Of a stretch of DNA of 10,942 nt, positions 1-6,173 are shown piece after piece. Under the pieces are notes generated by a model. That model searched no databases. It was not told the origin of the DNA and was given only the letters and a program-made list of their open reading frames with translations. Position numbers and translations under genes: made by a program. The DNA is from Methanobacteriota archaeon (GTDB lineage Archaea; Halobacteriota; Syntropharchaeia; JACQPP01), in the NCBI GenBank assembly GCA_016207465.1, contig JACQPP010000050.1, positions 1 through 10,942 of the forward strand. Direction: 5' to 3'. Numbering within the stretch: position 1 is the first letter of the stretch; every line of letters begins with the position of its first letter.

Positions 1-423
1 CCCCAGGACCATCTCCTCCAGCCGCCACAAGAGATTGACCCCCACCGAGAAATTGGGGGAGACCACCGCCGCCACCCGCCGCCCCACCAGCCGCCCAATC
101 CGCCCCCGCTGGGCCTCCGAGAACCCGGTGGTCCCCACCACCGGCGAGACCCCCGCACGCACCGCCCCCCGCACATTGGAGACCGCGGCCTCCGCGCGGG
201 TGAAATCAATGAGCACCTGGGCCCCCGTCCTCCGCAGGGCCATCTCCAGGGCCGCCGGGGGCGCAATCGCCACCCCCCCAGCCGGACCCCCGATGTTCAC
301 CACATCGAAGGCCGCCACCAACTGGAGGTCCCGTGACTGCACCACCCCCTGCACCACCAGGCTCCCCATCCGCCCCCGGGCCCCCGCCACCGCCACCCGA
401 ATCGGACCCCGTGATGCACTCAT
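1..423 (-). CDS. dapB: 4-hydroxy-tetrahydrodipicolinate reductase, N-terminal part (partial)
   Basis: DapB reduces the product of DapA to tetrahydrodipicolinate with NAD(P)H, the second committed step of lysine (diaminopimelate) biosynthesis, in the cytoplasm. Reading leftward from the ATG at 423, 141 residues are visible. The nucleotide-binding glycine loop GARGRMG lies at about residues 14-20. Next come VLIDFT, VVGTTGF (the conserved GTTG segment) and SPNFSVGVNLL, the hallmark SPN(F/M)S-GVN stretch before the catalytic domain. The C-terminal substrate-binding and tetramerisation half lies beyond the left edge. The start codon overlaps the dapA stop in an ATGA arrangement, so translation is probably coupled. 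Codons are strongly G-ending, as in dapA. The identification is firm; only the missing end is uncertain. Confidence 0.95.
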   Translation of the reverse strand, partial: MSASRGPIRVAVAGARGRMGSLVVQGVVQSRDLQLVAAFDVVNIGGPAGGVAIAPPAALEMALRRTGAQVLIDFTRAEAAVSNVRGAVRAGVSPVVGTTGFSEAQRGRIGRLVGRRVAAVVSPNFSVGVNLLWRLEEMVLG

Positions 424-1343
424 AGGAGCCTCATCCCGCGGAGGGCCGCGCGCAGCCTCCGCTCATTCTCCCTCCCCAAGGGGGCCAGGGGGAGGCGCGG
501 GGACCCCGCGGCGAGCCCCACCAGGTCCATGGCCCGCTTCACCGGGATGGGATTCGTCTCCAGAAACAGCACATCCAGGAGGGGGGAGAGGCGGTAGTGG
601 AGACGCCGGGCCTCCCCATAGTCCCCCCGCAGGGCCGCCGCCACCATCCCGCTCACCAGGCGGGGCACGATGTTGGAGGCCACACTGATGACCCCGCAGC
701 CCCCCAGGGACAGAATGGGGACCGTGAGCACATCGTCCCCCGAGAGCACCGCAAAATCCGGCCCCGACCCCTCGATGACATCCGACACCTGCACCAGATT
801 CCCGCTCGCCTCCTTCACCCCCGCAATGACCCCCTCCCGGGCCAACTGGGAGATGAGGGCCGGCTCCACGTTCTGCCCCGTCCGCCCGGGGATGTTGTAG
901 AGCAGCAGGGGGATGTCCGCGGCCCGATGGACCTCCCGGAAATGGCGCAGCAGCCCCTCCCGGTTCGGCTTGTTGTAATAGGGGGTGATGAGCAGAGCCG
1001 CCCGGGCCCCCGCGTCCGCCGCATGACAGGTCAACTCCACCGCCTCCTCCGTCGAATTCGACCCCGTCCCCGCCACCACCGGCACCCGCGAACACTCCAC
1101 CGACAACTCCACCACCCGCCGGTGCTCCCCGTGGCTCAATGTGGCCGACTCCCCCGTCGTTCCGCAGGGACACACCGCCGAGGAGCCGCCACGCACCGCG
1201 AACTCGATGTTCCTCCGGAGCCCCTCCTCATCCACCCCCCCCTCCCGGGTGAAGGGCGTCACCAGGGCGGGGATGGCCCCCCGCAGAAACCCCGGAACCC
1301 TGCTCCGCCGCCCCCGGCGACGCGACACAGATGCACGCGCCAT
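420..1343 (-). CDS. dapA: 4-hydroxy-tetrahydrodipicolinate synthase
   Basis: DapA condenses pyruvate with aspartate semialdehyde in the first dedicated step of lysine biosynthesis. It is a class I aldolase-type TIM barrel; 307 residues is slightly longer than the usual ~290-300. The sequence shows the substrate loop GTTGES (61-66), YYNKP (122-126), LLLYNIPGRTG with the catalytic Tyr149 and Arg154, and GVKEASGN with the Schiff-base Lys177. ETNPIPVKRAM (262-272) is typical of the C-terminal region. The barrel begins near residue 21, so the ATG at 1343 gives an Arg-rich extension of about 18 residues. A GGGGGAG ribosome-binding site 6-8 bases upstream supports that ATG; a GTG at residue 6 is an alternative. 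It sits 12 bases after rps17e and overlaps dapB by 4. Confidence 0.96.
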   Translation of the reverse strand: MARASVSRRRGRRSRVPGFLRGAIPALVTPFTREGGVDEEGLRRNIEFAVRGGSSAVCPCGTTGESATLSHGEHRRVVELSVECSRVPVVAGTGSNSTEEAVELTCHAADAGARAALLITPYYNKPNREGLLRHFREVHRAADIPLLLYNIPGRTGQNVEPALISQLAREGVIAGVKEASGNLVQVSDVIEGSGPDFAVLSGDDVLTVPILSLGGCGVISVASNIVPRLVSGMVAAALRGDYGEARRLHYRLSPLLDVLFLETNPIPVKRAMDLVGLAAGSPRLPLAPLGRENERRLRAALRGMRLL

Positions 1344-1355
1344 GACCGGCTCCCC

Positions 1356-1577
1356 CTATACTGGGGTCTCCGGGGGCGCCGAGGCCCTCCGGACTTCCAG
1401 ATGCTTCAGATTGGTCACGTAACCGGCCACCCGGTTCCGGATGTTCTTGCTCCGGATGGAGGTCTTCTCGGACACCTTCCTCTTGTTCGCCTCCATATCC
1501 AGGGTGAACTCCCCCGGGTAGGCCGCCAGCAACTGGCGGCCCACATTCTTGATATACGCGGGCTTCACATTCCCCAT
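1356..1577 (-). CDS. rps17e: Small ribosomal subunit protein S17e (eS17)
   Basis: This is an archaeal/eukaryotic-type 30S protein with no bacterial counterpart, and it is the clearest domain marker at this end of the window. The 73-residue product starts MGNVKPAYIKNVGRQLL and contains the family signatures FTLDMEANK (about 24-32) and SKNIRNRVAGYVT (about 43-55). The usual archaeal protein is about 60-65 residues, so the tail after the VAGYVT segment is somewhat long and ends PPETPV. It is the first gene of the rps17e-dapA-dapB transcription unit. The stop is TAG and the downstream dapA ATG lies in the same frame. A GC-rich hairpin lies about 48 bases upstream of the start. No strong ribosome-binding site is visible. 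Confidence 0.95.
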   Translation of the reverse strand: MGNVKPAYIKNVGRQLLAAYPGEFTLDMEANKRKVSEKTSIRSKNIRNRVAGYVTNLKHLEVRRASAPPETPV

Positions 1578-1624
1578 GACAATCCATTCACAACACGGCG
1601 GCCCTACTTCAACCTTCCTGTCTC

Positions 1625-1663
1625 CGGGGGGAGGGGACCGACCCGCGTTGTCCCCTCCCCCCG
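1625..1663. repeat. 14-bp perfect GC-rich inverted repeat upstream of rps17e
   Basis: CGGGGGGAGGGGAC (1625-1638) and its exact complement GTCCCCTCCCCCCG (1650-1663) are separated by 11 bases. As RNA on either strand this would form a very stable stem. It lies 48 bases before the rps17e start, probably in the leader of that operon or in its promoter region. There is no T-tract after it on the plus strand, so it does not look like a terminator. Function unknown. Confidence 0.75.
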
Positions 1664-1835
1664 TTCACAGGCACACCCCCCACCCCTCCTAAGAGTGGCG
1701 AAACAATGGCCAGCGTTTTTACTTGGGGTTGAGGCCCTTTCGGGGCCTTCCCCCGGGGGCTCGTGACCTGTGGACGGCCCCCCCCGGTCGCCTCCTTCGC
1801 CTGTCGAACATCCCCTCCGCTTTGCAACCAGGGAA

Positions 1836-1885
1836 GAAAGATAGATTTAACTACCCCGCCCGCGAGGGCATCTGCGAGGTGTCCT
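1836..1885 (+). promoter_or_regulatory. fbp promoter and ribosome-binding site
   Basis: A TATA-like GATTTAAC (1844-1851) preceded by purine-rich AGAAAG as a possible BRE predicts transcription from about 1873, giving a leader of about 13 bases. GAGGTG at 1876-1881 stands four bases before the ATG at 1886. This decides the start against longer upstream readings of the same frame, which lack family similarity. Confidence 0.6.
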
Positions 1886-3028
1886 ATGGCGACCCGAAGA
1901 AACGGTGAATCCTCGAAGATTACGGTGAGCCTCATCAAGGCGGACGTGGGCTCCTACCCGGGCCACACGGTGGTCCACCCGGACCTCCTGGAGACGGCGA
2001 AGCGCGAGATGGCCAAGGCCAAGCAGCAGAAGACCCTCCTCGACGCCTGCGTCCTCAACTGCGGCGACGACCTCGAACTCATCATGACCCACCGCAAGGG
2101 GACCGACAACCGCACCATCCACCAGCTCGCCTGGAACACCTTCGAGACCTGCACCGAGGTCGCCAAGAAACTCAAGCTCTACGGCGCTGGCCAGGACCTC
2201 CTGGTGGACGCCTTCTCGGGCAACATCCGCGGCATGGGGCCCGGCGTGGCCGAGCTGGAGTTCACCGAGCGCAAGGGGGAGCCCCTCGTCGCCTTCATGA
2301 TGGACAAGACCGAGCCCGGGGCCTTCAACCTCCCCGTCTACAAGATGTTCGCCGACCCCTTCAACACCGCCGGCCTCATCATCGACCCCACCCTCCACGG
2401 GGGATTCGACTTCGAGGTCTGGGACATCATCGAGAGCCGCAAGGTCCTCCTCCACACCCCCGCCGAACTCTACGACCTCCTCGCCCTCATCGGCACCAAG
2501 AGCCGCTACGTCATCAAGCGCGTCTGGCCCGGCAAGGGCCACCCCAAGCTCCCCCTTGACGAGCCCGTGGCCGCCGTCTCCACCGAGAAACTCAGCCTCA
2601 TCGCCGGCGAATACGTGGGCAAAGACGACCCCGTCGCCCTCGTCCGCAGCCAGTCGGGGCTCCCCGCCCTCGGCGAGGTCATCGAGCCCTTCGCCCACGG
2701 CCACCTCGTCAGCGGCTGGATGCGGGGCTCCCACAACGGCCCCCTCATGCCCGTCGGCTTCAAGGACGCCCGATGCACCCGCTTTGATGGACCCCCCCGG
2801 GTCATCGCCGCCGGCTTCGTCCTCACCAACGGCGCCCTCACCGGCCCCGTGGACCTCTTCGACGACCCCGCCTTCAACCCCACCCGCCAGCGGGCCGCCG
2901 AAATCACCGACTACATGCGCCGCCACGGCCCCTTCGAGCCCCACCGGCTCCCCGCCGAGGACATGGAATACACCACCCTCCCCAAGGTGATGGCCAAACT
3001 CAAGGACCGATTCCAGAAAGCCGAATAA
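1886..3028 (+). CDS. fbp: Bifunctional fructose-1,6-bisphosphate aldolase/phosphatase
   Basis: This archaeal enzyme (class V FBPase) joins dihydroxyacetone phosphate and glyceraldehyde-3-phosphate and then dephosphorylates the product to fructose-6-phosphate, making gluconeogenesis unidirectional. The protein has 380 residues, normal for the family. Recognisable segments are KADVGSYPGH (18-27), DDLELIMTHRKG (61-72), YGAGQDLLVDAFSGNIRGMGPG (99-120), KTEPGAFNLP (141-150), SRYVIKRVW (206-214), WMRGSHNGPLMP (278-289), RFDGPPR (299-305) and MEYTTLP (360-366). The Tyr208-x-x-Lys211 spacing fits the catalytic Tyr and Schiff-base Lys pair described for the family; the one-to-one assignment is mine. 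The Asp/Glu-rich blocks supply the Mg sites. The start at 1886 has a GAGGTG ribosome-binding site. It is followed after 5 bases by the methyltransferase gene, an apparent operon. Confidence 0.97.
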   Translation: MATRRNGESSKITVSLIKADVGSYPGHTVVHPDLLETAKREMAKAKQQKTLLDACVLNCGDDLELIMTHRKGTDNRTIHQLAWNTFETCTEVAKKLKLYGAGQDLLVDAFSGNIRGMGPGVAELEFTERKGEPLVAFMMDKTEPGAFNLPVYKMFADPFNTAGLIIDPTLHGGFDFEVWDIIESRKVLLHTPAELYDLLALIGTKSRYVIKRVWPGKGHPKLPLDEPVAAVSTEKLSLIAGEYVGKDDPVALVRSQSGLPALGEVIEPFAHGHLVSGWMRGSHNGPLMPVGFKDARCTRFDGPPRVIAAGFVLTNGALTGPVDLFDDPAFNPTRQRAAEITDYMRRHGPFEPHRLPAEDMEYTTLPKVMAKLKDRFQKAE

Positions 3029-3033
3029 GAACC

Positions 3034-4074
3034 GTGAGGCTGCTCTTCCACCTCTCCGGGGAACACCCCACCCTCCCCCACAGCGAGGCCCTCGCCCTCC
3101 TCCGCGCCCTCCACACCGAACACCACGAGACCTCCCGGGAGGGCCCACTCCTCCAAGTGGACGCGGAGCGCCCGCCGATTCCCCTGCTCTCCTCCCGCCT
3201 CGGCCTCTGCCACTCCATCGAGGAGACCCTCCTCCAGGGCAACGGGGACCCCACAGGACTCCTCGACGCCCTCGCCCGCGCCCAATTCGGCCCGACCCGA
3301 ACCCTCCCGCTGAAGACGTCCTCCACCGCGGTCGGGCCTCACATTACTCTCCCCCCGGGGACCACCTTCCGCATCCGCGGGGGCTCCCCCCACCTGGTCC
3401 GCGAGGCCGGAGAACTCATCCGCCGCCGCGGACACCCCGTGGACCTCCACCACCCCCACACCACCCTCCACATCCGCGCCACAGGCAAGGGCTGGCTCCT
3501 CACCCGCGAACTCGCCGCCACCGACCGCACCGGCCTCGAAGCCCGCCGCCCCAAGAACCGCCCCTTCTTCACCCCCGGAGTCCTCCTGCCCCCCCTCGCC
3601 CGCGCCCTCGTCAACCTCGCCGAGACACCCCCCGGGGGCCTCCTCCTCGACCCCTTCACCGGCACCGGCTCCATCCCCCTCGAAGCCGCCCTCATGGGAG
3701 CCCGCCCCCTGGCCGCCGACCTCCAGCTCAAGATGCTCCTGGGAACAAGCCGCAACCTCCGCCACCACCAGGTGGAGCCGGAGGCCCTCTGGGCCAACGC
3801 CACCCGCCTCCCCCTCCGCGACAACACCGTGGACGCCGTGGTCGCCGACCCCCCCTACGGGAGAAGCGCCACCCTCGCCGGAGCCCTCAAAGAGACCCTC
3901 TACCAAGGGGCCCTCCAAGAGACCCACCGTGTCCTCAAACCCGGACGCCGCGCCGTATTCCTCTTCCCCCAGAAAGACTACCCCCGAATCCCCGGCCTCC
4001 CCATAGAGGAGGAGCACCGGGTGCCCGTCCACCGCAGCCTCACCCGATGGGCCACCGCCATGAGGAAAGAATGA
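3034..4074 (+). CDS. THUMP-type tRNA (guanine-10-N2) methyltransferase
   Basis: This protein of the archaeal Trm-G10/Trm11 family is expected to methylate the exocyclic amine of G10 in tRNA, using S-adenosylmethionine. The 346-residue protein starts with GTG. The N-terminal third (about 1-160) is divergent and corresponds to the ferredoxin-like/THUMP RNA-binding part. The catalytic half opens with RPFFTPGVLLPPLARALVNLA (176-196), continues with motif I DPFTGTGSIPLEAALMGA (206-223), and has motif IV ADPPYGRSA (271-279), the signature of N2-guanine amino-methyltransferases. VLKPGRRAVFLFP (300-312) follows. It begins 5 bases after fbp with only a weak ribosome-binding site, so coupling to fbp is likely. 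Codons are almost all C-ending. Whether it makes m2G or m22G cannot be read from sequence. Confidence 0.9.
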   Translation: MRLLFHLSGEHPTLPHSEALALLRALHTEHHETSREGPLLQVDAERPPIPLLSSRLGLCHSIEETLLQGNGDPTGLLDALARAQFGPTRTLPLKTSSTAVGPHITLPPGTTFRIRGGSPHLVREAGELIRRRGHPVDLHHPHTTLHIRATGKGWLLTRELAATDRTGLEARRPKNRPFFTPGVLLPPLARALVNLAETPPGGLLLDPFTGTGSIPLEAALMGARPLAADLQLKMLLGTSRNLRHHQVEPEALWANATRLPLRDNTVDAVVADPPYGRSATLAGALKETLYQGALQETHRVLKPGRRAVFLFPQKDYPRIPGLPIEEEHRVPVHRSLTRWATAMRKE

Positions 4075-4088
4075 GAACCCCCCAGATG

Positions 4089-4121
4089 GTTTTTTAAGCC
4101 GCAGTTCCAAACACATTGCCC
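4089..4121 (+). promoter_or_regulatory. TATA element for a near-leaderless transcript; T-run behind the methyltransferase gene
   Basis: TTTTTTAA (4090-4097) lies 28 bases, centre to A, before the ATG at 4122, the distance expected if transcription begins at or within about three bases of the start codon. No ribosome-binding site is present, which fits leaderless initiation. The six T residues could also end transcription of the upstream gene. Confidence 0.5.
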
Positions 4122-4520
4122 ATGCCCACCCAACTCCCCCCTGACAAGGCCAAACTCTTCCAGGACCCCAACTTCGGCTTCCTGGCCACCCTCCAGCCCG
4201 ACGGCTCCCCCCAGGTCTCCCCCGTCTGGGTGGACTACGACGGCACCCACATCCTCGTCAACACCGCCGAGGGCCGCGCCAAGCCCCGCAACATCCGCAA
4301 AAACCCCCGCGTCTCCATCGCCATCAGCCCCAAAGACAACCCATACTCCTTCGCCCAAATCCGCGGCAAAGTCGTCGAGGTCACCCACACCGGGGCCGAC
4401 GCCCACATAGACAAGATGGCCAAGAAATACCTCAACAAGGACAAATACCCCTTCCGCCAACCGGGGGAAAAGCGGGTCCTCATCAAAATCGCCCCCGAGA
4501 AAATCAGCGGCTGGGGATAA
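4122..4520 (+). CDS. PPOX-class, probably F420-dependent, oxidoreductase
   Basis: This is a split-barrel flavin/F420-binding protein of the pyridoxamine 5'-phosphate oxidase superfamily, 132 residues. Family marks are FGFLATLQPDGSPQVSPVWVDYDG (18-41), GRAKPRNIRKNPRVSIAI (51-68), which matches the phosphate-contacting R-x-x-N-x-x-x-x-P-x-V pattern, QIRGKVVEV (79-87), and the C-terminal KISGWG. Short archaeal and actinobacterial members with this pattern usually bind F420; the substrate is unknown. I choose the ATG at 4122 over the TTG at 4116 because the TATA spacing predicts transcription beginning at about 4120. It stands alone between two short AT-richer gaps. Confidence 0.9.
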   Translation: MPTQLPPDKAKLFQDPNFGFLATLQPDGSPQVSPVWVDYDGTHILVNTAEGRAKPRNIRKNPRVSIAISPKDNPYSFAQIRGKVVEVTHTGADAHIDKMAKKYLNKDKYPFRQPGEKRVLIKIAPEKISGWG

Positions 4521-4542
4521 TCAAGACGCAGGCGATTCCTTC

Positions 4543-4554
4543 AAAATTAAAAAG
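4543..4554 (-). terminator. T-tract terminator for the SnoaL-like gene
   Basis: On the minus strand this reads CTTTTTAATTTT, 27 bases past the stop of the leftward gene at 4581, with no other function nearby. It matches the oligo-T termination signals usual in archaea. The convergent plus-strand gene may end in the same AT-rich gap. Confidence 0.5.
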
Positions 4555-4580
4555 AGGTCCGGTTTCGTTTCCACAACCCC

Positions 4581-4949
4581 CTACTCGATGAACTCGACCT
4601 TCAGAGAGACAATCTTCCCATCCTTGACCTGCACGACATCCCTCAACCGGCTCCCCTCCGCAAAGGGCCCGCCCACCACCCGGTTGATGAGCCACCACCC
4701 GTCGGGCTTCACCATGGACTTCACCCGCGCAATCCTCAGCGGGGGAATCACCTGGCCCAGCACCGCCCGGATGGCCTCCGGGCCCCGATGCTCCGTTCCC
4801 CATGGGTCCACCACCACCCCCTCGGGGGCGAAAAGCGCCACCAGACCCCCGATGTCCTTCCGGTCCTCCGCCTGCATGAAGGCCGCAAGGAGGGAGCGCG
4901 GGTCCACGGGCCGGGCCGCAGGGGGCATGGGGGACCATTGGCCTCCCAT
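4581..4949 (-). CDS. SnoaL/NTF2-like (nuclear transport factor 2 fold) protein
   Basis: This 122-residue cone-shaped NTF2-fold protein is of the SnoaL-like group; members act as small hydrolases/isomerases or as ligand-binding pockets, and the substrate cannot be predicted. Supporting pattern: a first helix DPRSLLAAFMQAEDRKDIGGLVALFAPEGVV (16-46), DPWGTEHRGPEAIRAVLGQVI (48-68), and the terminal strands RLRDVVQVKDGKIVSLKVEF. The first ATG (4949) is preferred because a TATA-like element lies 26 bases upstream, which would give a leaderless message; a second ATG at 4928 would remove seven poorly conserved residues. It is divergent from RNase Z, 52 bases apart. Confidence 0.8.
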   Translation of the reverse strand: MGGQWSPMPPAARPVDPRSLLAAFMQAEDRKDIGGLVALFAPEGVVVDPWGTEHRGPEAIRAVLGQVIPPLRIARVKSMVKPDGWWLINRVVGGPFAEGSRLRDVVQVKDGKIVSLKVEFIE

Positions 4950-4966
4950 GAGAAACAGGTTTCGCT

Positions 4967-4980
4967 AGTTTCATATCCGA
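4967..4980. promoter_or_regulatory. Shared TATA element of divergent promoters
   Basis: TTTCATATCC on the plus strand and GGATATGAAA on the minus strand share the self-complementary ATAT at 4973-4976. Its centre (4974.5) is about 25 bases from the minus-strand start codon at 4949 and 27 bases from the plus-strand one at 5002. Both genes would therefore be leaderless and compete for one TBP site. Confidence 0.5.
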
Positions 4981-5001
4981 GGCCCCCCTACCACACCCAG
5001 C

Positions 5002-5952
5002 ATGCCCGAGGCCCCCGCCATCACCCACGGCGTCCTCAAGGTGACCTTCCTCGGCACCAGCGGGGCCACCCCCAGCCCCAACCGCAACCCCAGCGCCGTC
5101 CTCGTCAGCCGCGAGGGAGAACTCCTCCTCTTCGACTGCGGCGAGGGAACCCAGCAACAGATGATGCGGGCCAAGACCGGCATGAGGGCCCTCACCACCC
5201 TCTTCATCACCCACTTCCACGGGGACCACTTCCTCGGCATCCCCGGCCTCGTCCAGACCCTCTCCTTCCACGGGCGCACCGAGCCCCTCGAAATCATCGG
5301 CCCCCGGGGAATCGAGAAACTCGTCGAGACCCTCGTCACCCTCGGGGGATTCCGGGGGACCTTCCCCGTCACCGGCCGCGAGATGCAGCCCGAGGAGGCC
5401 CTCCGCCGCGACGGATACCTGGTCCGCGCCTTCAAGACCGAGCACTCCACCCGCAGCCTCGGAGTCGCCCTCGAAGAGAACCCTCGGCCCGGCCGCTTCA
5501 ACAAGCCCCGCGCCCTCGAACTCGGAGTCCCCGAGGGACCCCTCTTCGGCCGCCTCCAGCGGGGCCAGCCCGTCACCCTCCCCGGCGGCCCGACGGTCAA
5601 GCCCGAGGAGGTCGTCGGGCCCCCCCGCCCCGGCCGCAAAGTGGTCTACACCGGAGACACCCGCCCCTGCGAGAGCGTCGTCGAGGCAAGCAGGGGCGCA
5701 GACCTGCTCATCCACGACGGGACCCTCGCCAGCGACGAGGCCGAATGGGCCCGCGAGGCCAAACACAGCACCGCCTCCGAGGCCGCCGAGGTCGCCAAGC
5801 GCGCCGGGGTCCGACAGCTCATCCTCACCCACCTCTCCACCCGCTACACCGAGGACCCCACCCCCCTCCTCCGGGAGGCCAAGGCCGTCTTCGAGAACAG
5901 CTGCATCGCCGAGGAACTCATGGCCCTCGAAATCCCCTTCCGGGACTCGTAA
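5002..5952 (+). CDS. rnz: Ribonuclease Z (tRNA 3'-end endonuclease)
   Basis: RNase Z cuts pre-tRNA after the discriminator base to create the 3' end for CCA; it is a zinc-dependent metallo-beta-lactamase-fold enzyme acting as a dimer. The 316-residue length fits the short (tRNase Z-S) form. Metal ligands are visible: HFHGDH (71-76), His148 in TEHST, Asp219 in YTGDTRPC, and His277 in LTHLSTRY. The catalytic-region HDGT (238-241) and KHSTASEAAEVAK (254-266) are typical. FLGTSGATPSPNRNPSA (16-32) is the family's N-terminal signature, and 160-190 corresponds to the part after the exosite arm. It has no ribosome-binding site; its promoter is the shared central element. Confidence 0.96.
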   Translation: MPEAPAITHGVLKVTFLGTSGATPSPNRNPSAVLVSREGELLLFDCGEGTQQQMMRAKTGMRALTTLFITHFHGDHFLGIPGLVQTLSFHGRTEPLEIIGPRGIEKLVETLVTLGGFRGTFPVTGREMQPEEALRRDGYLVRAFKTEHSTRSLGVALEENPRPGRFNKPRALELGVPEGPLFGRLQRGQPVTLPGGPTVKPEEVVGPPRPGRKVVYTGDTRPCESVVEASRGADLLIHDGTLASDEAEWAREAKHSTASEAAEVAKRAGVRQLILTHLSTRYTEDPTPLLREAKAVFENSCIAEELMALEIPFRDS

Positions 5953-5957
5953 AAAAA

Positions 5958-6116
5958 ATGTTAGAAATAGTCATGGTTTTTCTCCGGGGCCCCAGGCCCC
6001 GGAGAAAAACCACAAACCCCGCACTGGAGGAGGCCCTCGCCTCCCTCCGCGAGACCCGAGGCCAAGTCTCCGAGGAGACCTACCGGGAGATGGAAACGGC
6101 CCTCCGCCGCAAATAG
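5958..6116 (+). CDS. Small SHOCT-like reading frame, possibly the amber-interrupted front of the Yip1 gene
   Basis: This frame encodes 52 residues from the ATG at 5958 (or 47 from the in-frame ATG at 5973), with no clear ribosome-binding site. The second half, ALEEALASLRETRGQVSEET followed by YREMETALRRK, forms two short helices with a Gly/Gln turn and looks like a SHOCT-type domain, found as an oligomerising tail or head of membrane proteins. The first part is basic and is encoded by the perfect inverted repeat at 5974-6012. It ends in TAG at 6114-6116. The same frame stays open on the other side into the Yip1-like protein, with a Pro-rich linker between. It may be a small protein gene or the N-terminal domain of a split or readthrough gene. 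The function is unknown. Confidence 0.5.
   Translation: MLEIVMVFLRGPRPRRKTTNPALEEALASLRETRGQVSEETYREMETALRRK
5974..6012. repeat. Perfect 18-bp inverted repeat with 3-base loop
   Basis: The left arm TGGTTTTTCTCCGGGGCC (5974-5991) and its exact complement at 5995-6012 flank CCA. It begins 22 bases after the RNase Z stop. No T-run follows it on the plus strand, so it is not a classical intrinsic terminator for rnz. On the minus strand a T8 follows, but no leftward gene ends here. It overlaps the start of the SHOCT-like frame and could control its translation or be a mobile-repeat remnant. Confidence 0.85.
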
Positions 6117-6173
6117 GGGGGACCCCCCCGCACCCCCGGCCCCCGCAGCCTCCTCCTCCACCCCGAGAGGTTC

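Larger units (their letters stand above)
1578..1885. other. 308-base divergent intergenic region between rps17e and fbp
   Basis: I see no credible gene here. The half nearest rps17e holds a 14-bp perfect inverted repeat (1625-1663). An AT-rich patch at 1714-1724 reads AAGTAAAAAC on the minus strand and could be a TATA element for rps17e, which would put the hairpin in a leader of roughly 110 bases. The half nearest fbp has small GC-rich inverted repeats (around 1732-1750 and CCCCCGGGGG at 1751-1760), then the fbp TATA element and ribosome-binding site. A minus-strand reading frame across 1609-1938 runs into fbp coding sequence and has no recognisable protein character. A short structured RNA cannot be excluded, but no known family is recognisable. 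Confidence 0.6.

Noticed and set aside
35..688. Plus-strand frame opposite dapB and dapA
   Set aside because: Pro/Arg/Thr-rich low complexity; the minus strand encodes DapB and DapA.
1714..1843. Possible small structured RNA before fbp
   Set aside because: There are GC-rich inverted repeats and a T-run, but no match to a known RNA and any such DNA forms short stems; kept only as a note in the intergenic entry.
1609..1938. Minus-strand frame across the rps17e-fbp intergenic region
   Set aside because: It starts inside fbp, runs through GC-rich inverted repeats and shows no recognisable protein pattern.
1847..3148. Long minus-strand open frame (433 codons) opposite fbp
   Set aside because: It is a mirror of the fbp codon pattern in GC-rich DNA: a low-complexity Gly/Glu/Val/Asp product with no family features, while the plus-strand frame is an unmistakable enzyme.
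2911..4116. Long minus-strand open frame opposite the tRNA methyltransferase gene
   Set aside because: Gly/Glu/Val-rich low-complexity product caused by C-ending codons on the plus strand; no start signals.
4504..5832. Long minus-strand open frame opposite RNase Z
   Set aside because: Same artefact of high GC content; RNase Z motifs lie on the plus strand.
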